From Streptomyces lydicus (GTDB lineage: Bacteria; Actinomycetota; Actinomycetes; Streptomycetales; Streptomycetaceae), in assembly GCF_004125265.1 (NCBI RefSeq), contig NZ_RDTE01000003.1, positions 7,316,001-7,380,000 of the forward strand: 64,000 bases of DNA. The letters run 5' to 3'. The position numbers were made by a program, and so were the translations under genes. Positions 17,979-26,996 of the stretch are shown in pieces (position 1 is the stretch's first letter; each line of letters starts with the position of its first letter). Under the pieces are notes generated by a model that saw nothing but the letters and a program-made list of their open reading frames with translations, was not told the DNA's origin and did no database searches.

Positions 17979-18851
17979 TAAGACCGTGTCCTATGTGGTG
18001 AGGCGGACGTATCGCTTGTAGCAGCAGATGGCGGCGGCGAGTCCGAGAAAGGCCAGGTAGTTGCGGTGGTGGCGTTCGTAGCGGGGGCTGAGTCTGCGGT
18101 AGCCCGACAGCCACGACATGGTGCGTTCGATCACCCATCGACGCCGCCCTAACCGTTCGCTGGACTCGATGCCCTTGCGGGCGATGCGCACTCCGATCCG
18201 CTTACCACGCAGCCATTTCCGCAGGTCGGGTCTGTCATACGCCTTGTCGGCGTGCAGGCGCTCGGGTTTGAAGTGGCGGCCGCGGTGAGGGTCGTGTCTC
18301 GTTTGGTGACACTCGACCATCGGCTTCAGCCCTTGGCTGTCGTGGGTGTTCCCCGCCGAGACGCCGATGGCCAGGGGCAGTCCGTTCGCGTCCGACAGGA
18401 TGTGCATCTTGGACCCCGGCTTGCCCCGGTCCGCGGGGCTCGGACCTGTGAGTTCGCCCCCTTTTTGGCCCTGACGTGGGCTGAGTCCAGGACCACGCGG
18501 GAGACGTCGATCAAGCTGGCATCGTCGAGCCGGTGCAGGATCGCTTTCGTGCGGCCGGCCCCACACGCCGGCCCGCGACCAGATCAGAAACCGGTGGTGG
18601 GCGGTCGACTTCGATATCCCGAAGCATGGCGGCAACGCACGCCAGGAACAGCCACTGACCAGCACGTAGATGATGGCCGCGAACACCGTTTCATCAGGCG
18701 TGTCCTGGGTCCCACCACCCTGCGACCGCACCTTCGACGGCGGGATCAACGGCTTCGCGATCTCCCACAGACCGTCCGGAACAATCCAACTCCACGTACC
18801 CCGCCCCATACACAGGCCAACGTCCGCCTCACCACATAGGACACGGTCTTA
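17979..18851. mobile_element. IS5-family insertion sequence
   Basis: Bounded by 32-bp inverted repeats, 17979-18010 (starting TAAGACCGTGTCCTATG) and 18820-18851. The outer TA on each side is the expected target duplication of this group, giving an element of 869 bp (17981-18849). It carries one transposase gene on the minus strand whose stop codon lies inside the left repeat. The right repeat supplies the TAA stop codon of the neighbouring DUF5655 gene. Confidence 0.88.
17991..18809 (-). pseudogene. IS5-family transposase with two compensating indels
   Basis: The ends are normal for an IS5/IS427-like DDE transposase: N-terminal SGCSWRALPPCFGISKSTAH, then GKPGSKMHILSDANGLPLA, and the C-terminal ERLGRRRWVIERTMSWLSGY with the catalytic glutamate. 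Between about 18565 and 18455 the frame is wrong. The proper sequence IDVSRVVLDSAHVRAKKG, containing the first catalytic aspartate, lies in another frame. An extra A (CACGAAAGCG) and a missing G after AAAAA explain this; the two cancel, so the 272-codon frame stays open. As written the product lacks the first DDE residue and should be inactive. Confidence 0.82.
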
Positions 18852-19539
18852 GGCCGCTTCGAACGCCTGCCGGATCAGCGGGCCCGCCCTCTCCAAGTCG
18901 GACGCCGAGGAGATGCGTACCTCCAGGTCCCCGGTTCCGAGGTGTCCGATGCCGCGCATGTCCCGGGTGAAGCCCTGCTCCAGCGTGACGGTGTCCGGGT
19001 CGAGTCTGAGATAGACCAAGATCGCCTCGTGCTTCGGACGGAAGATCACCGACGCCACGTTCACCAACCGCCGGTAGGCTGTGTAGTGCCGCAGAGGGGC
19101 CACCTCGACCTCGCCCCACGCCGTCAGAGCGTCGTCCAGCTCCGCGTACAGGTCCTGTAGGCACTCCGGAACGAAGCCGGCACCCGCCGGCGGAGGAGTC
19201 ACCGGTGCTGGCGCGCTGCCGACCACCGTTTCTCGGCTTCGCCGAGACGAAGCGGCGGTCGGGAAGCCGGGCGAGGAGTCAACGAGCAGCAGGCTCAGCA
19301 GGCCCCCCTCGAAGATCCGGTAGCGCACCAGGTCGATCCGCTCGGGCAGCCGCTGCACGGCCACGCGGTCGTGATGGGAGAAGCCGGCCGCGATGCAGAC
19401 CATCCGCGGACGACGCCAGTTGATCGACTCGGCGGCCTCTGCGCCCAGCACCCTCTGGACAAGCGCCTCGAACTCGTGGTGCGCCGATTCCAGCCAGGAC
19501 AGATAGGAGACGGCCTGCGACAGAACCTGTTGACTGAAC
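18849..19539 (-). pseudogene. DUF5655 nuclease-like protein, C-terminal part
   Basis: The downstream part (~230 aa) of a split gene. It begins mid-protein at the junction with FSQQVLSQAVSYLSWLES, continues HHEFEALVQRVLGAEAA and RPRMVCIAAGFSHHDRVAV, then VRYRIFEGGLLSLLLVD, a variable linker and the DUF5655 domain proper (AWGEVEVAPLRHYTAYRRL, IFRPKHEAILVYLRLDPDT). The N-terminal part with the nuclease motif lies at 24362-24616, separated by the two-recombinase element. The final stop TAA is provided by the terminal bases of the IS5 element, so the last residue or two may not be original. No start codon of its own. Confidence 0.85.
19529..19539. other. Left attachment core of the two-recombinase element
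   Basis: GTTGACTGAAC, part chromosome and part core. The final GAAC (19536-19539) is shared with the right end. Joining 5' flank to GAAC to the right flank restores the codons of GVFSQQ in the DUF5655 gene. The GTT and AAC ends form short inverted arms as in many tyrosine-recombinase cores. Confidence 0.7.
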
Positions 19540-19597
19540 TAATGGCGGAGTTTCTGCAGGTCAGTGACCTTGTGGTGGAGGCATCGTTGAGTCCGCC

Positions 19598-20809
19598 ATG
19601 GAGGCATCGAGAGATCTGGCAGCCCTTTCCTTTCCACTGATCGGTGAGCTGGTGGCCATGGACGATCCGTGGGATCCATTCCGGCTCATCGACCCAGCCG
19701 GGCAACCGATCGAGGGAGCTTGCGCCTTCCTGCGCGATCTGCAGGGGGCCGGTCGTTCGGCGGCGACGGCCCGTTCCTACGGGATGGATCTGCTGCGCTG
19801 GTTCCGCTTCTTGTGGGCTGTCGAGGTGCCATGGGACCGGGCAAGTCGGCTCGAGGCGAGGGACTTCTCCCGCTGGCTTCAGATCGCGGGCCAGCCGAGG
19901 CGTCCGCACTGGCGGCGGCCGAGTGAGGTGGGCCGGTGGGCCGCGGGCGGGAAGCCGTACGCGGCGTCGGTGCGAGCGCACAGCGAGACGGTGCTGCGGA
20001 GCTTCTACGACTTCCACCGCGACATCGGAACCGGGCCGCTCCTCAACCCGTTCCCGTTGGACCGATCACGTCGAGGCCAGCGGGCGTACGCCCACCGCAA
20101 CCCGATGGACCTGCCCCGCAACGAACGCGCCGGGCTCTACCGGCCAAGAGTGCCCAAGCGGGTGCCCCGCAGCGTCCCGGACGAGGAGTTCAACGAGATC
20201 TTCGCCCGGCTCCCGTCGCACCGGGACCGGGCCCTGGTCGCCTTCTACATCTCCACCGGCGCCCGGGCCAGCGAACTGCTCAGCACATGGCAGGCTGGCG
20301 TCGATCCGGGGCGCCAGCTGATTTCGGTGGTACGCAAGGGCACGCGGGAAGTCCAGGAACTCCCTGCCTCGACCGACGCGTTCGTCTGGCTGCGGCTCTA
20401 CCAGGTGGAGATGGACGATGCGATCCCACGGGGGCGGCGCCTCCCTCTCTGGTGGACTTTGCGCTCGCCGTCGAGACCGCTGACCTACCACGCGGTTCAC
20501 CGCATGTTCGAGCGGGCCAACATCAAGGCCGGGACCTCTGCGACGCTGCACGCGCTGCGGCACACCGCCGCCTACCGCATGGCCGAGGATCCCAGCCTGC
20601 CCCTCACTGATGTCCAATTCGTCCTCGGTCACGCTCAGTTGACCACGACACAGCTTTACCTCACGCCCCGCAAGGAGGTGGTGATCCGGCGGCTGCTGGC
20701 CCACCATGCCGCCCAGACACGGCAGGCAGCCGCCTGCATCGCACCCCCTCCCGCAGCCGACTACCGGCCGGAGAGCCTCGATGTGCTGTTCGGGGCCGGT
20801 GCTCGGTGA
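19598..20809 (+). CDS. Tyrosine recombinase 1 (TnpA-like)
   Basis: A 403-residue phage-integrase-family recombinase. The SAM-like N-terminal domain (residues ~38-145) contains FLRDLQGAGRSAATARSYGM and SVRAHSETVLRSFYDFH. The catalytic domain has R223 (STGARASELL), a probable K247 (VVRKGT), H318-x-x-R321 (LHALRHTAAY), H345 (LGHAQLTTT) and nucleophile Y354. All catalytic residues are present. ATG 19598 gives the full frame; ATG 19658 (MDDPWDPFRLIDP) is an alternative with a purine-rich sequence upstream. Its stop overlaps the start of the second recombinase (ATGA-type), so the two are co-translated, as in Tn554 tnpA-tnpB. It probably acts with its partner to cut and rejoin the GAAC core. Confidence 0.9.
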   Translation: MEASRDLAALSFPLIGELVAMDDPWDPFRLIDPAGQPIEGACAFLRDLQGAGRSAATARSYGMDLLRWFRFLWAVEVPWDRASRLEARDFSRWLQIAGQPRRPHWRRPSEVGRWAAGGKPYAASVRAHSETVLRSFYDFHRDIGTGPLLNPFPLDRSRRGQRAYAHRNPMDLPRNERAGLYRPRVPKRVPRSVPDEEFNEIFARLPSHRDRALVAFYISTGARASELLSTWQAGVDPGRQLISVVRKGTREVQELPASTDAFVWLRLYQVEMDDAIPRGRRLPLWWTLRSPSRPLTYHAVHRMFERANIKAGTSATLHALRHTAAYRMAEDPSLPLTDVQFVLGHAQLTTTQLYLTPRKEVVIRRLLAHHAAQTRQAAACIAPPPAADYRPESLDVLFGAGAR

Positions 20810-23256
20810 CCACCACCGTGTCGGCACACGCGAACCACGCACTGGCTCCCGGGGGTTCACCTGGGCGTATTCGCGCGCTGGCGGCCCAGCAGCGTTTCCC
20901 CGCCCGGACCGTTCCTGCCAGCTGGCCGGGCACCGAGCGCTCACGCGCCGAGGCGGCCCGATTGCTGTCCCGTCCGCCCTACACGCTGAAGAACGCCGGC
21001 AGCGAACTGCATCACAAGCACGGCATCGTCATAGTGCTGGACTGGCTGGAAGAGCAGCCCGGACAGACCTGGCAGGAACGGTGGCAGGCCAGTGGCATCG
21101 AGCAAGCCGGTGCCGCCTGGCGGCCGGTGATCAAGCAGTGGCTGCACGAGCGCGGTCTGAAGGCAGCCTGGCGCATGCCGGTGGTCGGCCGGGCCCTGAC
21201 GACGGTGATCAGCGCTGAGTTGCTGCGGCCCTCGGTGGACTGGCTGGCCGCCGGAGCCAGCCGTCAAGGAGTGCTGGTCCGCTCCATGGCACACAGTCGA
21301 GACCCCGACGGATTTGAGCGCCTGCGGGAGCTCGGCGCTCAGGCCCAGGGCGTGCGGCCAGGAGCCGTCAGCACGACGCTCTGCCGCAGCGCCCTCATCC
21401 TCGCGGCGAAGGGCGGCACGCTGGCCGACATCACCGTCGGTGACGTCCTGGAACTCCTCGAGACCCAAGCAGTAGTGCTCAAGCGGGCAATGGTGGGGAC
21501 CGAGGTGTTCTACCGCCTGCTGCACCGGCTCGGAGCCCTCGGAGAGGACGCCCCGCAGAATCTGCGCGAGGTCCGCAACCAAGGACAGCGGACGCCGGAG
21601 CAGCTGATCGATCGCTACGGACTGACCTGCCGTCCTATCCGTGACCTGCTGGTGGACTATCTCCGGGAACGCCAGCCCGCACTGGACTACAACAGCCTGA
21701 GGTCCCTCTCCTACCACCTCGGCAAGTGTTTCTGGCAGGACATCGAGCACCACCATCCCGATACCGACAGCCTCCGCCTCGCCCCGGACGTCATCGGCCA
21801 GTGGAAGCAGAGGATTCGCACGAAGGACAAGACCGTCACCGGTCCTGAGGGCCGGCGTATGAGCGCAAAGGTCGAGAGGCTCAACCACCGGGACACGCTC
21901 ACCCAGGTGCGGGCCTTCTACCTCGATATCGCCCAGTGGGCACTGGAGGATCCCGGCCGCTGGGGCCCGTGGGTGGCACCGAGCCCGGTGAGGGCTGACG
22001 AGGTGGAACACCGCAAAGTACAACGACGGCGCAAGGCGCGGATGGACGCCCGCACCCGGGAGCGCCTGCCGGTGCTGCCGATTCTTGTCAACTCGGTTGA
22101 TCAGCGTCGCAGGGATGCCGCCGCGGTACTGGAAGCCGCCCGGCACACCAGCCCTGGCGAGGCGTTCACCGCTGCTGGTCAGCAACTCGTACGCGCGGTC
22201 GTTCCCCATGGAACGGCCGGCCGGATCTGGGCCGAGGACCCACAGACCGGCAAACGCCGCGATCTGGGACTTGAGGACGAGCGGGCCTTCTGGACCTGGG
22301 CCGCAGTCGAGGTCCTGCGGGCCACCGGTATCCGCATCGAGGAACTACTCGAGCTCAGCCACCACAGCCTGGTCCAATACCGTCTGCCCACCACCGGAGA
22401 ACTCGTCCCCCTCCTACAGATCGTCCCGTCCAAGACGGATACCGAGCGCCTGCTTCTGGTCAGCCCCGAGCTCGCCGACGTCCTGAGCGCGATAATCTGC
22501 CGAGCCCGGGACAGCACCGGCGCGGTTCCCCTGGTCCGTTCCTGGGACCGCCGCGAGTGCGCGTGGCAGGCGCCGGCCCCGTTGCTGTTCCAACGGCGCA
22601 TCTCCGGCGAGGACCGTGCGTTCACCGACGAGACCGTTCGCACAATGCTGGACCAGGCCCTCATTGCCACGGGCCTGACCGACACCACCGGCGACCCACT
22701 GCGCTACACACCGCACGACTTCCGCCGGCTCTTCGTCACCGACGCCATCATGAACGGCCTGCCCCCGCACATCGCCCAGGTGATCTGCGGGCACAAGAGC
22801 ATCGACACCACGATCGGATACAAAGCGGTCTATCCCACCGAAACGATCGAGGCCCACCGGGCATTCATCGCCCGCCGTCGATCCACCCGCCCCAGCGAGG
22901 AGTACCGGACCCCGACCGAAGAGGAGTGGGACGCCTTCCTCGCGCACTTCGAGAAGCGGAAGGTGTCCATCGGCACCTGCGCACGGGCCTTCGGGATCCA
23001 GCGCGTTCATGAGCACGCTTGCGTCAGATGCTCGCTCCTTCGACCTGACCCGGCCCAGCGGGCGCGGCTTGCCGAGATCCGTGACAACTTGATCGCCCGA
23101 ATCGCCGAAGCCGAGACGGAAGGCTGGCTCGGCGAGGTGGAGGGTCTCCAGGTCAGCCTGGCTGGCGCCGAGGAGAAGCTCAGCCAACTCGACCGGGGCC
23201 ACGGGCAGCATACGGCCGTGGACCTTGGCATCCCCACCATGCGTGGTGATCGATGA
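20806..23256 (+). CDS. Tyrosine recombinase 2 (large, TnpB-like)
   Basis: An 816-residue recombinase about twice the usual size. A long N-terminal region (to ~450) of unknown structure precedes the catalytic domain: R510 (ATGIRIEELLEL), H637-x-x-R640 (TPHDFRRLFVT), H663 (ICGHKSIDTT) and Y672. The C-terminus has a cysteine pair region (RVHEHACVRCSLLRPDP) that could bind zinc, and a coiled coil (RIAEAETEGWLGEVEG, EEKLSQLDRG). This architecture resembles Tn554 TnpB-type partners. The start overlaps recombinase 1 by 4 bp. Catalytic residues are complete, so it is likely functional. No frameshift, unlike neighbouring transposases, suggesting recent arrival of the element. Confidence 0.88.
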   Translation: MTTTVSAHANHALAPGGSPGRIRALAAQQRFPARTVPASWPGTERSRAEAARLLSRPPYTLKNAGSELHHKHGIVIVLDWLEEQPGQTWQERWQASGIEQAGAAWRPVIKQWLHERGLKAAWRMPVVGRALTTVISAELLRPSVDWLAAGASRQGVLVRSMAHSRDPDGFERLRELGAQAQGVRPGAVSTTLCRSALILAAKGGTLADITVGDVLELLETQAVVLKRAMVGTEVFYRLLHRLGALGEDAPQNLREVRNQGQRTPEQLIDRYGLTCRPIRDLLVDYLRERQPALDYNSLRSLSYHLGKCFWQDIEHHHPDTDSLRLAPDVIGQWKQRIRTKDKTVTGPEGRRMSAKVERLNHRDTLTQVRAFYLDIAQWALEDPGRWGPWVAPSPVRADEVEHRKVQRRRKARMDARTRERLPVLPILVNSVDQRRRDAAAVLEAARHTSPGEAFTAAGQQLVRAVVPHGTAGRIWAEDPQTGKRRDLGLEDERAFWTWAAVEVLRATGIRIEELLELSHHSLVQYRLPTTGELVPLLQIVPSKTDTERLLLVSPELADVLSAIICRARDSTGAVPLVRSWDRRECAWQAPAPLLFQRRISGEDRAFTDETVRTMLDQALIATGLTDTTGDPLRYTPHDFRRLFVTDAIMNGLPPHIAQVICGHKSIDTTIGYKAVYPTETIEAHRAFIARRRSTRPSEEYRTPTEEEWDAFLAHFEKRKVSIGTCARAFGIQRVHEHACVRCSLLRPDPAQRARLAEIRDNLIARIAEAETEGWLGEVEGLQVSLAGAEEKLSQLDRGHGQHTAVDLGIPTMRGDR

Positions 23257-23323
23257 ACCCACGAAAGCGGGCTACCGCATGACCCTCAACCAAGATCGAG
23301 AACAGGTTTATAAGAAACCTCCC

Positions 23324-24220
23324 TCAAACGCCCTTAAGAACACGGTCAAGTGCCGCCCGGCCTGCAGGTCCCCAGTGCGGCTTGCCGCCGGGAAGGCCAC
23401 GATCTCCGTTCTGTCCCATGAGCATCAGGAACAGGCTCTTCATAGCAGCCAGCCCGCGGGCGCGCCGGATCGCCGCCTCGTCTGCATGCGCGTACATGTC
23501 GAAGAACCGTGAGGCCATGCCCGCAGGTAGCAGCACCCATGCGGCGGCGAGGTCCCACGCGGGGTCGCCGGCGAACATGGCACCGAAATCGACGATGCCC
23601 GAGAGCGTTCCGTCCGAGACAACAACGTTCGCGGGATGGAGGTCGCCGTGCACCCACACCGGCGGGCCCTCCCACGCATCGGCCGCAACGGCATCGTCCC
23701 AGACGGCCCGGACGTCAGCAGCGATGTCGTCGGGGACAACGGCCTGGAAGAAGTTCTCGAAGCCGTCCGTGCAGTTCCTGGGATGGGCACCGAAGTCCGT
23801 GGAGATCGGTGCCTCGGCGGGCGCCTCCACATGGAGCGCCCGGAGGAAGCCCGCCAGCGTGTCGGCCGCGTGGTCGCCGCGGCTGATCGAGCCATGGTCC
23901 AGCGGCTCGCCGGGAACCCACGTCATCACGGTCCAGTGCTTGGGAAAGCGCTCGGACGGGTCACCGAACCGCACTGGGAGCGGCACCGTGAGCGGCAAGC
24001 GCGGGGCCAGCACCGGTAGCCACCGCCGCTCCTTCAGCTGGAGCTCCGGAGTGGGGTCCATGCGCTGCATGCGCACAGCCAACTCATCCCCGAGACGCCA
24101 CATTTGGTTGCCCCAGCCGCCCGCCACCTCCCGGATGGCCAGCCCTGCAAGGTCTGGATGTTGCTCCTGCAGCAGGTCGCGAACCAGGTCGGCGGTGATC
24201 TCGATCTCGGTGTCGGTCAT
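23324..24220 (-). CDS. Aminoglycoside phosphotransferase (APH) family kinase
   Basis: A 298-residue kinase of the APH/ChoK fold, carried as cargo. The catalytic loop is VHGDLHPANVVVSDG (Brenner motif HGDLHPAN) at about residue 194. The metal-binding DFG-like motif is GIVDFGAMFAGDPAWDLA. The N-lobe keeps a glycine-rich stretch (VAGGWGNQMWRLGDELAVRM). Members phosphorylate aminoglycosides, macrolides or small metabolites; the substrate cannot be told from sequence, and resistance is only a possibility. ATG 24220 lacks an obvious ribosome site. It is convergent with recombinase 2, with a small hairpin (AGGTTT...AAACCT at 23304-23320) between the stops. Confidence 0.85.
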   Translation of the reverse strand: MTDTEIEITADLVRDLLQEQHPDLAGLAIREVAGGWGNQMWRLGDELAVRMQRMDPTPELQLKERRWLPVLAPRLPLTVPLPVRFGDPSERFPKHWTVMTWVPGEPLDHGSISRGDHAADTLAGFLRALHVEAPAEAPISTDFGAHPRNCTDGFENFFQAVVPDDIAADVRAVWDDAVAADAWEGPPVWVHGDLHPANVVVSDGTLSGIVDFGAMFAGDPAWDLAAAWVLLPAGMASRFFDMYAHADEAAIRRARGLAAMKSLFLMLMGQNGDRGLPGGKPHWGPAGRAALDRVLKGV

Positions 24221-24354
24221 GCGACGTCACACTACTGAGGCAGCTGGCAGAGCGGCTCTCGCTCCCCGGAACATCTCGCTGTGATGCCTCTCAAATCGCC
24301 GATTCGGTTTCAGAGAGCTATAGAGCAGAGGCTTTGGGACAGGCCAGCCCCAAA

Positions 24355-24365
24355 GTTCAGGGAAC
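24355..24365. other. Right attachment core of the two-recombinase element
   Basis: GTTCAGGGAAC, with inverted GTTC/GAAC arms and a 3-bp centre. The last GAAC (24362-24365) is the bases shared with the left core at 19536-19539. Confidence 0.65.
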
Positions 24366-24616
24366 ACCCCGCTGTCGGAGCCCTTCTTGAACTCGATCAC
24401 CACGGGGCTGCCGTTCTCGTCCAGACCGAGCGTGTCAATCCGCCCCCGGTGCCACGGACCGGTCGGGTACTCCGACGCCAGGAACCGGATGCCGAGCATC
24501 TGCTCCAGACCGGCCTCGACCCGCCGCTGCAGCGCCACCTCCAGCGCCACCGTCGAACCGGGCAGCTCCACGTCCCGCCCGTCCGCGTCCCGCCGGAACA
24601 ACATCAGCTCAGCCAC
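24362..24616 (-). pseudogene. DUF5655 nuclease-like protein, N-terminal part
   Basis: The first ~85 residues of the split gene: VAELMLFRRDADGRDVELPG, ALEVALQRRVEAGLEQML, then FLASEYPTGPWHRGRIDTLG and SPVVIEFKKGSDSGVF. The RID...VIEFKKG pair is a PD-(D/E)XK-type nuclease motif like that of NucS-type endonucleases. The GTG at 24616 has GGAGGG at the right distance, which decides this start. At GVF the reading frame leaves the family and enters element sequence (PELWGWPVPK). The gene resumes exactly at FSQQV at 19539. The protein as split lacks most of the fold and is probably dead while the element is inserted. Confidence 0.85.
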
Positions 24617-24859
24617 CAGCAACCCTCCCGTGATCTCTGCAGAAGACCAATCGACGGAGGGCGCTGGGTATTCCGCATCCGGGCAGTAGAAACGGCTGTT
24701 CGCCCAGCTCTGTGATCTGCCCCACCCGAGAGCTACGGCGGCCGACGACCTCATGACGGGGAACCACGGATTGAACGGTTGTTGATCCCCGACAAGCGTG
24801 TGGGCCCACGCCGGGCCGAGTTCCATGTAGGTGTCGGTGTGCCGGCAGGTGGTAACCAC

Positions 24860-25011
24860 GTGCTGAGCAGCGAGGGGTGTCGGTGGACAGGCGCTTTTGG
24901 ACGTGCAGCACGGGGTAGTACGGCCCAACCCAGCGCACGGACGCTGATCAGCGAAACGTCACGAGGCGGCGCCACGCGGAACCGGGCAGCATGATCGCTC
25001 ACGGCTTGTAA
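24860..25011. repeat. Diverged copy A of an att-flanking arm
   Basis: About 150 bp recognisably similar (roughly 70 percent by eye) to 29400-29549. Shared blocks include GGTGGACAG, GATCAGCG, AAACGTCACGAGGCGGC and GCTCACGG. Similarity stops at CTTGTAA (25005-25011), exactly where copy B goes on into the tRNA-Thr segment. This looks like one junction of an old integrated element, recombined at or near its core. Confidence 0.65.
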
Positions 25012-25543
25012 CAGCGGAGGCGAGCCTGGTCGGCACCACCGCCATATCGACGAAGCGTCACGCCCCAGGAGTGACCATTGGCATGGATGGTCAGTAGCCG
25101 TGTGACGTGTCTACCAAGGAACCGGTGCCTCGCACGGGAAGTCGTTCCACAGCGCGATGGCATCGGTGCACCGTGTGGCTGCGTGATGCAGCCGTTGGAC
25201 GCGGCCAGCAACGGACCTTGATCACATCTGGCGACAGCAGTGACCTGGGGAATCCCCAGTTCGCGTGTCGTTGGCATCACAAGCGGAAGACGGCGACTGA
25301 GAGCACCGCAGCACGTCGGGCGGTTCGCGGACAGCGGTCGACATCGTCCAGATGAGGAGCGCCCAGGCTTGCACCCGTCGGAGGAAGGCGAAGCATCACG
25401 TCAACTGCACCTGCACGACGTCACGTTCTGTAGCTGCGAGCGCTGGAGCCCCTGCACCACGCTCCGGCCCCTCGTCCGCGTTGGAAGAGAATCAAGCCTG
25501 AGACTGCTACCGCACATCTGCGGTTTCGTGACAACATCATGCT
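25012..25543. other. Gene-poor debris
   Basis: Over 500 bp with only short open frames. A minus-strand frame to about 25280 (SRARHRFLGRHVTRLLTIHA) is not recognised. Coding bias is weak. No strong hairpins seen. Confidence 0.45.
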
Positions 25544-26020
25544 GTGACACAGGGAGATCCAACCTCAACGAGACCAACGTGCGCGCGAGATGGGTGTGAC
25601 GAGCAGCTCCCCGGTCCGGCTGGCTCCGTGGCCAGACCCCCTTCCGTGGGGAGGACTCGTGGCGGTCGCAGACGCCGCTTCTGCTCTGATGCCTGCCGCA
25701 AGGCGGAGCAACGCGTCCGGGAGCGACTTCTCCTTCTGGCGCCCGGGCACACCCGTGATCGGTGGCTGCCAGCGCGAAGCAAGGTCGTACGCACTGCGGT
25801 CGATCTCGCTGAGGAGGCCAAGGTGGCGGCGCAACGAGTTCCGAAGCCCAGCGATCGATCCCGTCTCGGCAGCGTGGAGGCCGTAATTGAGCTGAAGGAG
25901 ATAGTGGATCAGCTCATCACCGATGCTGTAGCAGCCGATCGTGCTGCTGGTGCTACGTGGGATCGCATTGCCAGACCGCTTGGTACGTCCGCTGATACAG
26001 CCCGAAGGCGGTTCGGGTAG
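25544..26020 (+). CDS. Zinc-finger/HTH small DNA-binding protein
   Basis: A 158-residue protein with a possible four-cysteine zinc site (CARDGCDEQLPG and RRRRFCSDACRKAEQRVRER) followed by a helical region and a C-terminal helix-turn-helix-like segment (GATWDRIARPLGTSADTARR). CGRC-type zinc plus a WxxIAxxLG helix is common in small proteins of actinobacterial integrative elements. The GTG at 25544 has no ribosome site in front and may be leaderless. It sits between att-arm debris and the giant palindrome. DNA binding is inferred from the motifs; target unknown. Confidence 0.6.
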   Translation: MTQGDPTSTRPTCARDGCDEQLPGPAGSVARPPSVGRTRGGRRRRFCSDACRKAEQRVRERLLLLAPGHTRDRWLPARSKVVRTAVDLAEEAKVAAQRVPKPSDRSRLGSVEAVIELKEIVDQLITDAVAADRAAGATWDRIARPLGTSADTARRRFG

Positions 26021-26597
26021 ATACGCGGGTCTACGTCATCAGCTCCTGCGGCCGCAGTTCTGCGCAGGCGAAGAGAGCATGACCAGCAGACGAGCTGTGC
26101 GTCTGTGGGCAGTTGGAGTGCAGCCTCGTGCAGCTGGCTGGCGACGTGGAGCAGGAACGCGGGGTGGGCGCCCGCCGGCATCCGCGGTGAGCGCTGGATC
26201 GCCGCTTGTACTCGGGCCGCGGACCGTGTGTCGTGCCATGCGCCGTGCCGGACCGTGTGGCGGACCGTACCGCCCCGGACCGTACCGCCCCGTACCGTAC
26301 CGTGCCGGACCGTGTGGCGGACCGTACCGCCCCGGACCGTACCGTCCCGGACCGTGTGGCGGACCGGACCGTCCCGGACCGTGTGCCGGACCGGACCGGA
26401 CCGTACCGTGTGCCGCGCCGTGCCATGCCGGACAGGACCGGGCCGTGTGCCGGACCGGCCCGTGAATCGGGTGAGACCCGTAGGTCTCACGAGACCGTGA
26501 GCCCGGTGAGACGTGAGCCCGGTGAGACGTGAACCGGGTGAGCCCGGTGAGACCGTGAGCCCGGTGAGCCCGGTGAGACCGTGAGCCCGGTGAGACC

Positions 26598-26651
26598 GTG
26601 AGCCCGGTGAGCCCGGTGAGCCCGGTGAGCCCGGTGAGCCCGGTGAGCCCG
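26598..26651. repeat. GTGAGCCCG tandem repeat, six perfect copies
   Basis: Six perfect 9-bp units in the left arm of the palindrome, within a longer mixed array (26500-26690) of GTGAGCCCG and GTGAGACCG. The right arm has fewer copies, so this array has expanded or contracted after the arms were formed. Confidence 0.9.
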
Positions 26652-26996
26652 GTGAGACCGGTGAGCCCGGTGAGACCGTGAACCGGACCGGTCCGGCCCG
26701 CGCTCGTCTGGTGCACCAGAGTGAACTGTTTCCGGGTACGGCGCGGTACCGGAACTGGCAAGGGGAACCGCGCCAGGAACTGGAAACCCACACCGGGCGG
26801 AACCTGGAACTGGCACCGGTTACCGGCACCGGTAACTCCGGTGACTGTGACCCGGTTACCGGTAACCAGCTACCGACGGTTCCGGTAACCAGGGCCGGCA
26901 ACTGGTACCAGCGTGTGAACACGTACGGGTACGGCGAACCCGAACCGTACGGGTACGGCGAACCCGAACCGTACAGGTACGGACAGGCACCCGTAC

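Larger units (their letters stand above)
19540..24365. mobile_element. Tn554-like site-specific element with phosphotransferase cargo
   Basis: About 4.83 kb. Contents in order: two rightward tyrosine recombinases overlapping by 4 bp (403 and 816 aa), then a leftward aminoglycoside-phosphotransferase-family gene. The boundaries come from the interrupted host gene: the left flank ends ...CTGTTGACTGAAC and the right flank begins GAACACCCCGCTG. Excision at GAAC rebuilds an unbroken DUF5655 reading frame. There are no terminal inverted repeats and no target duplication beyond the core. That layout (paired unequal tyrosine recombinases plus cargo, no TIRs, fixed site) is like Tn554, though the small tnpC gene is not evident. 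The name is by analogy. Confidence 0.75.
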
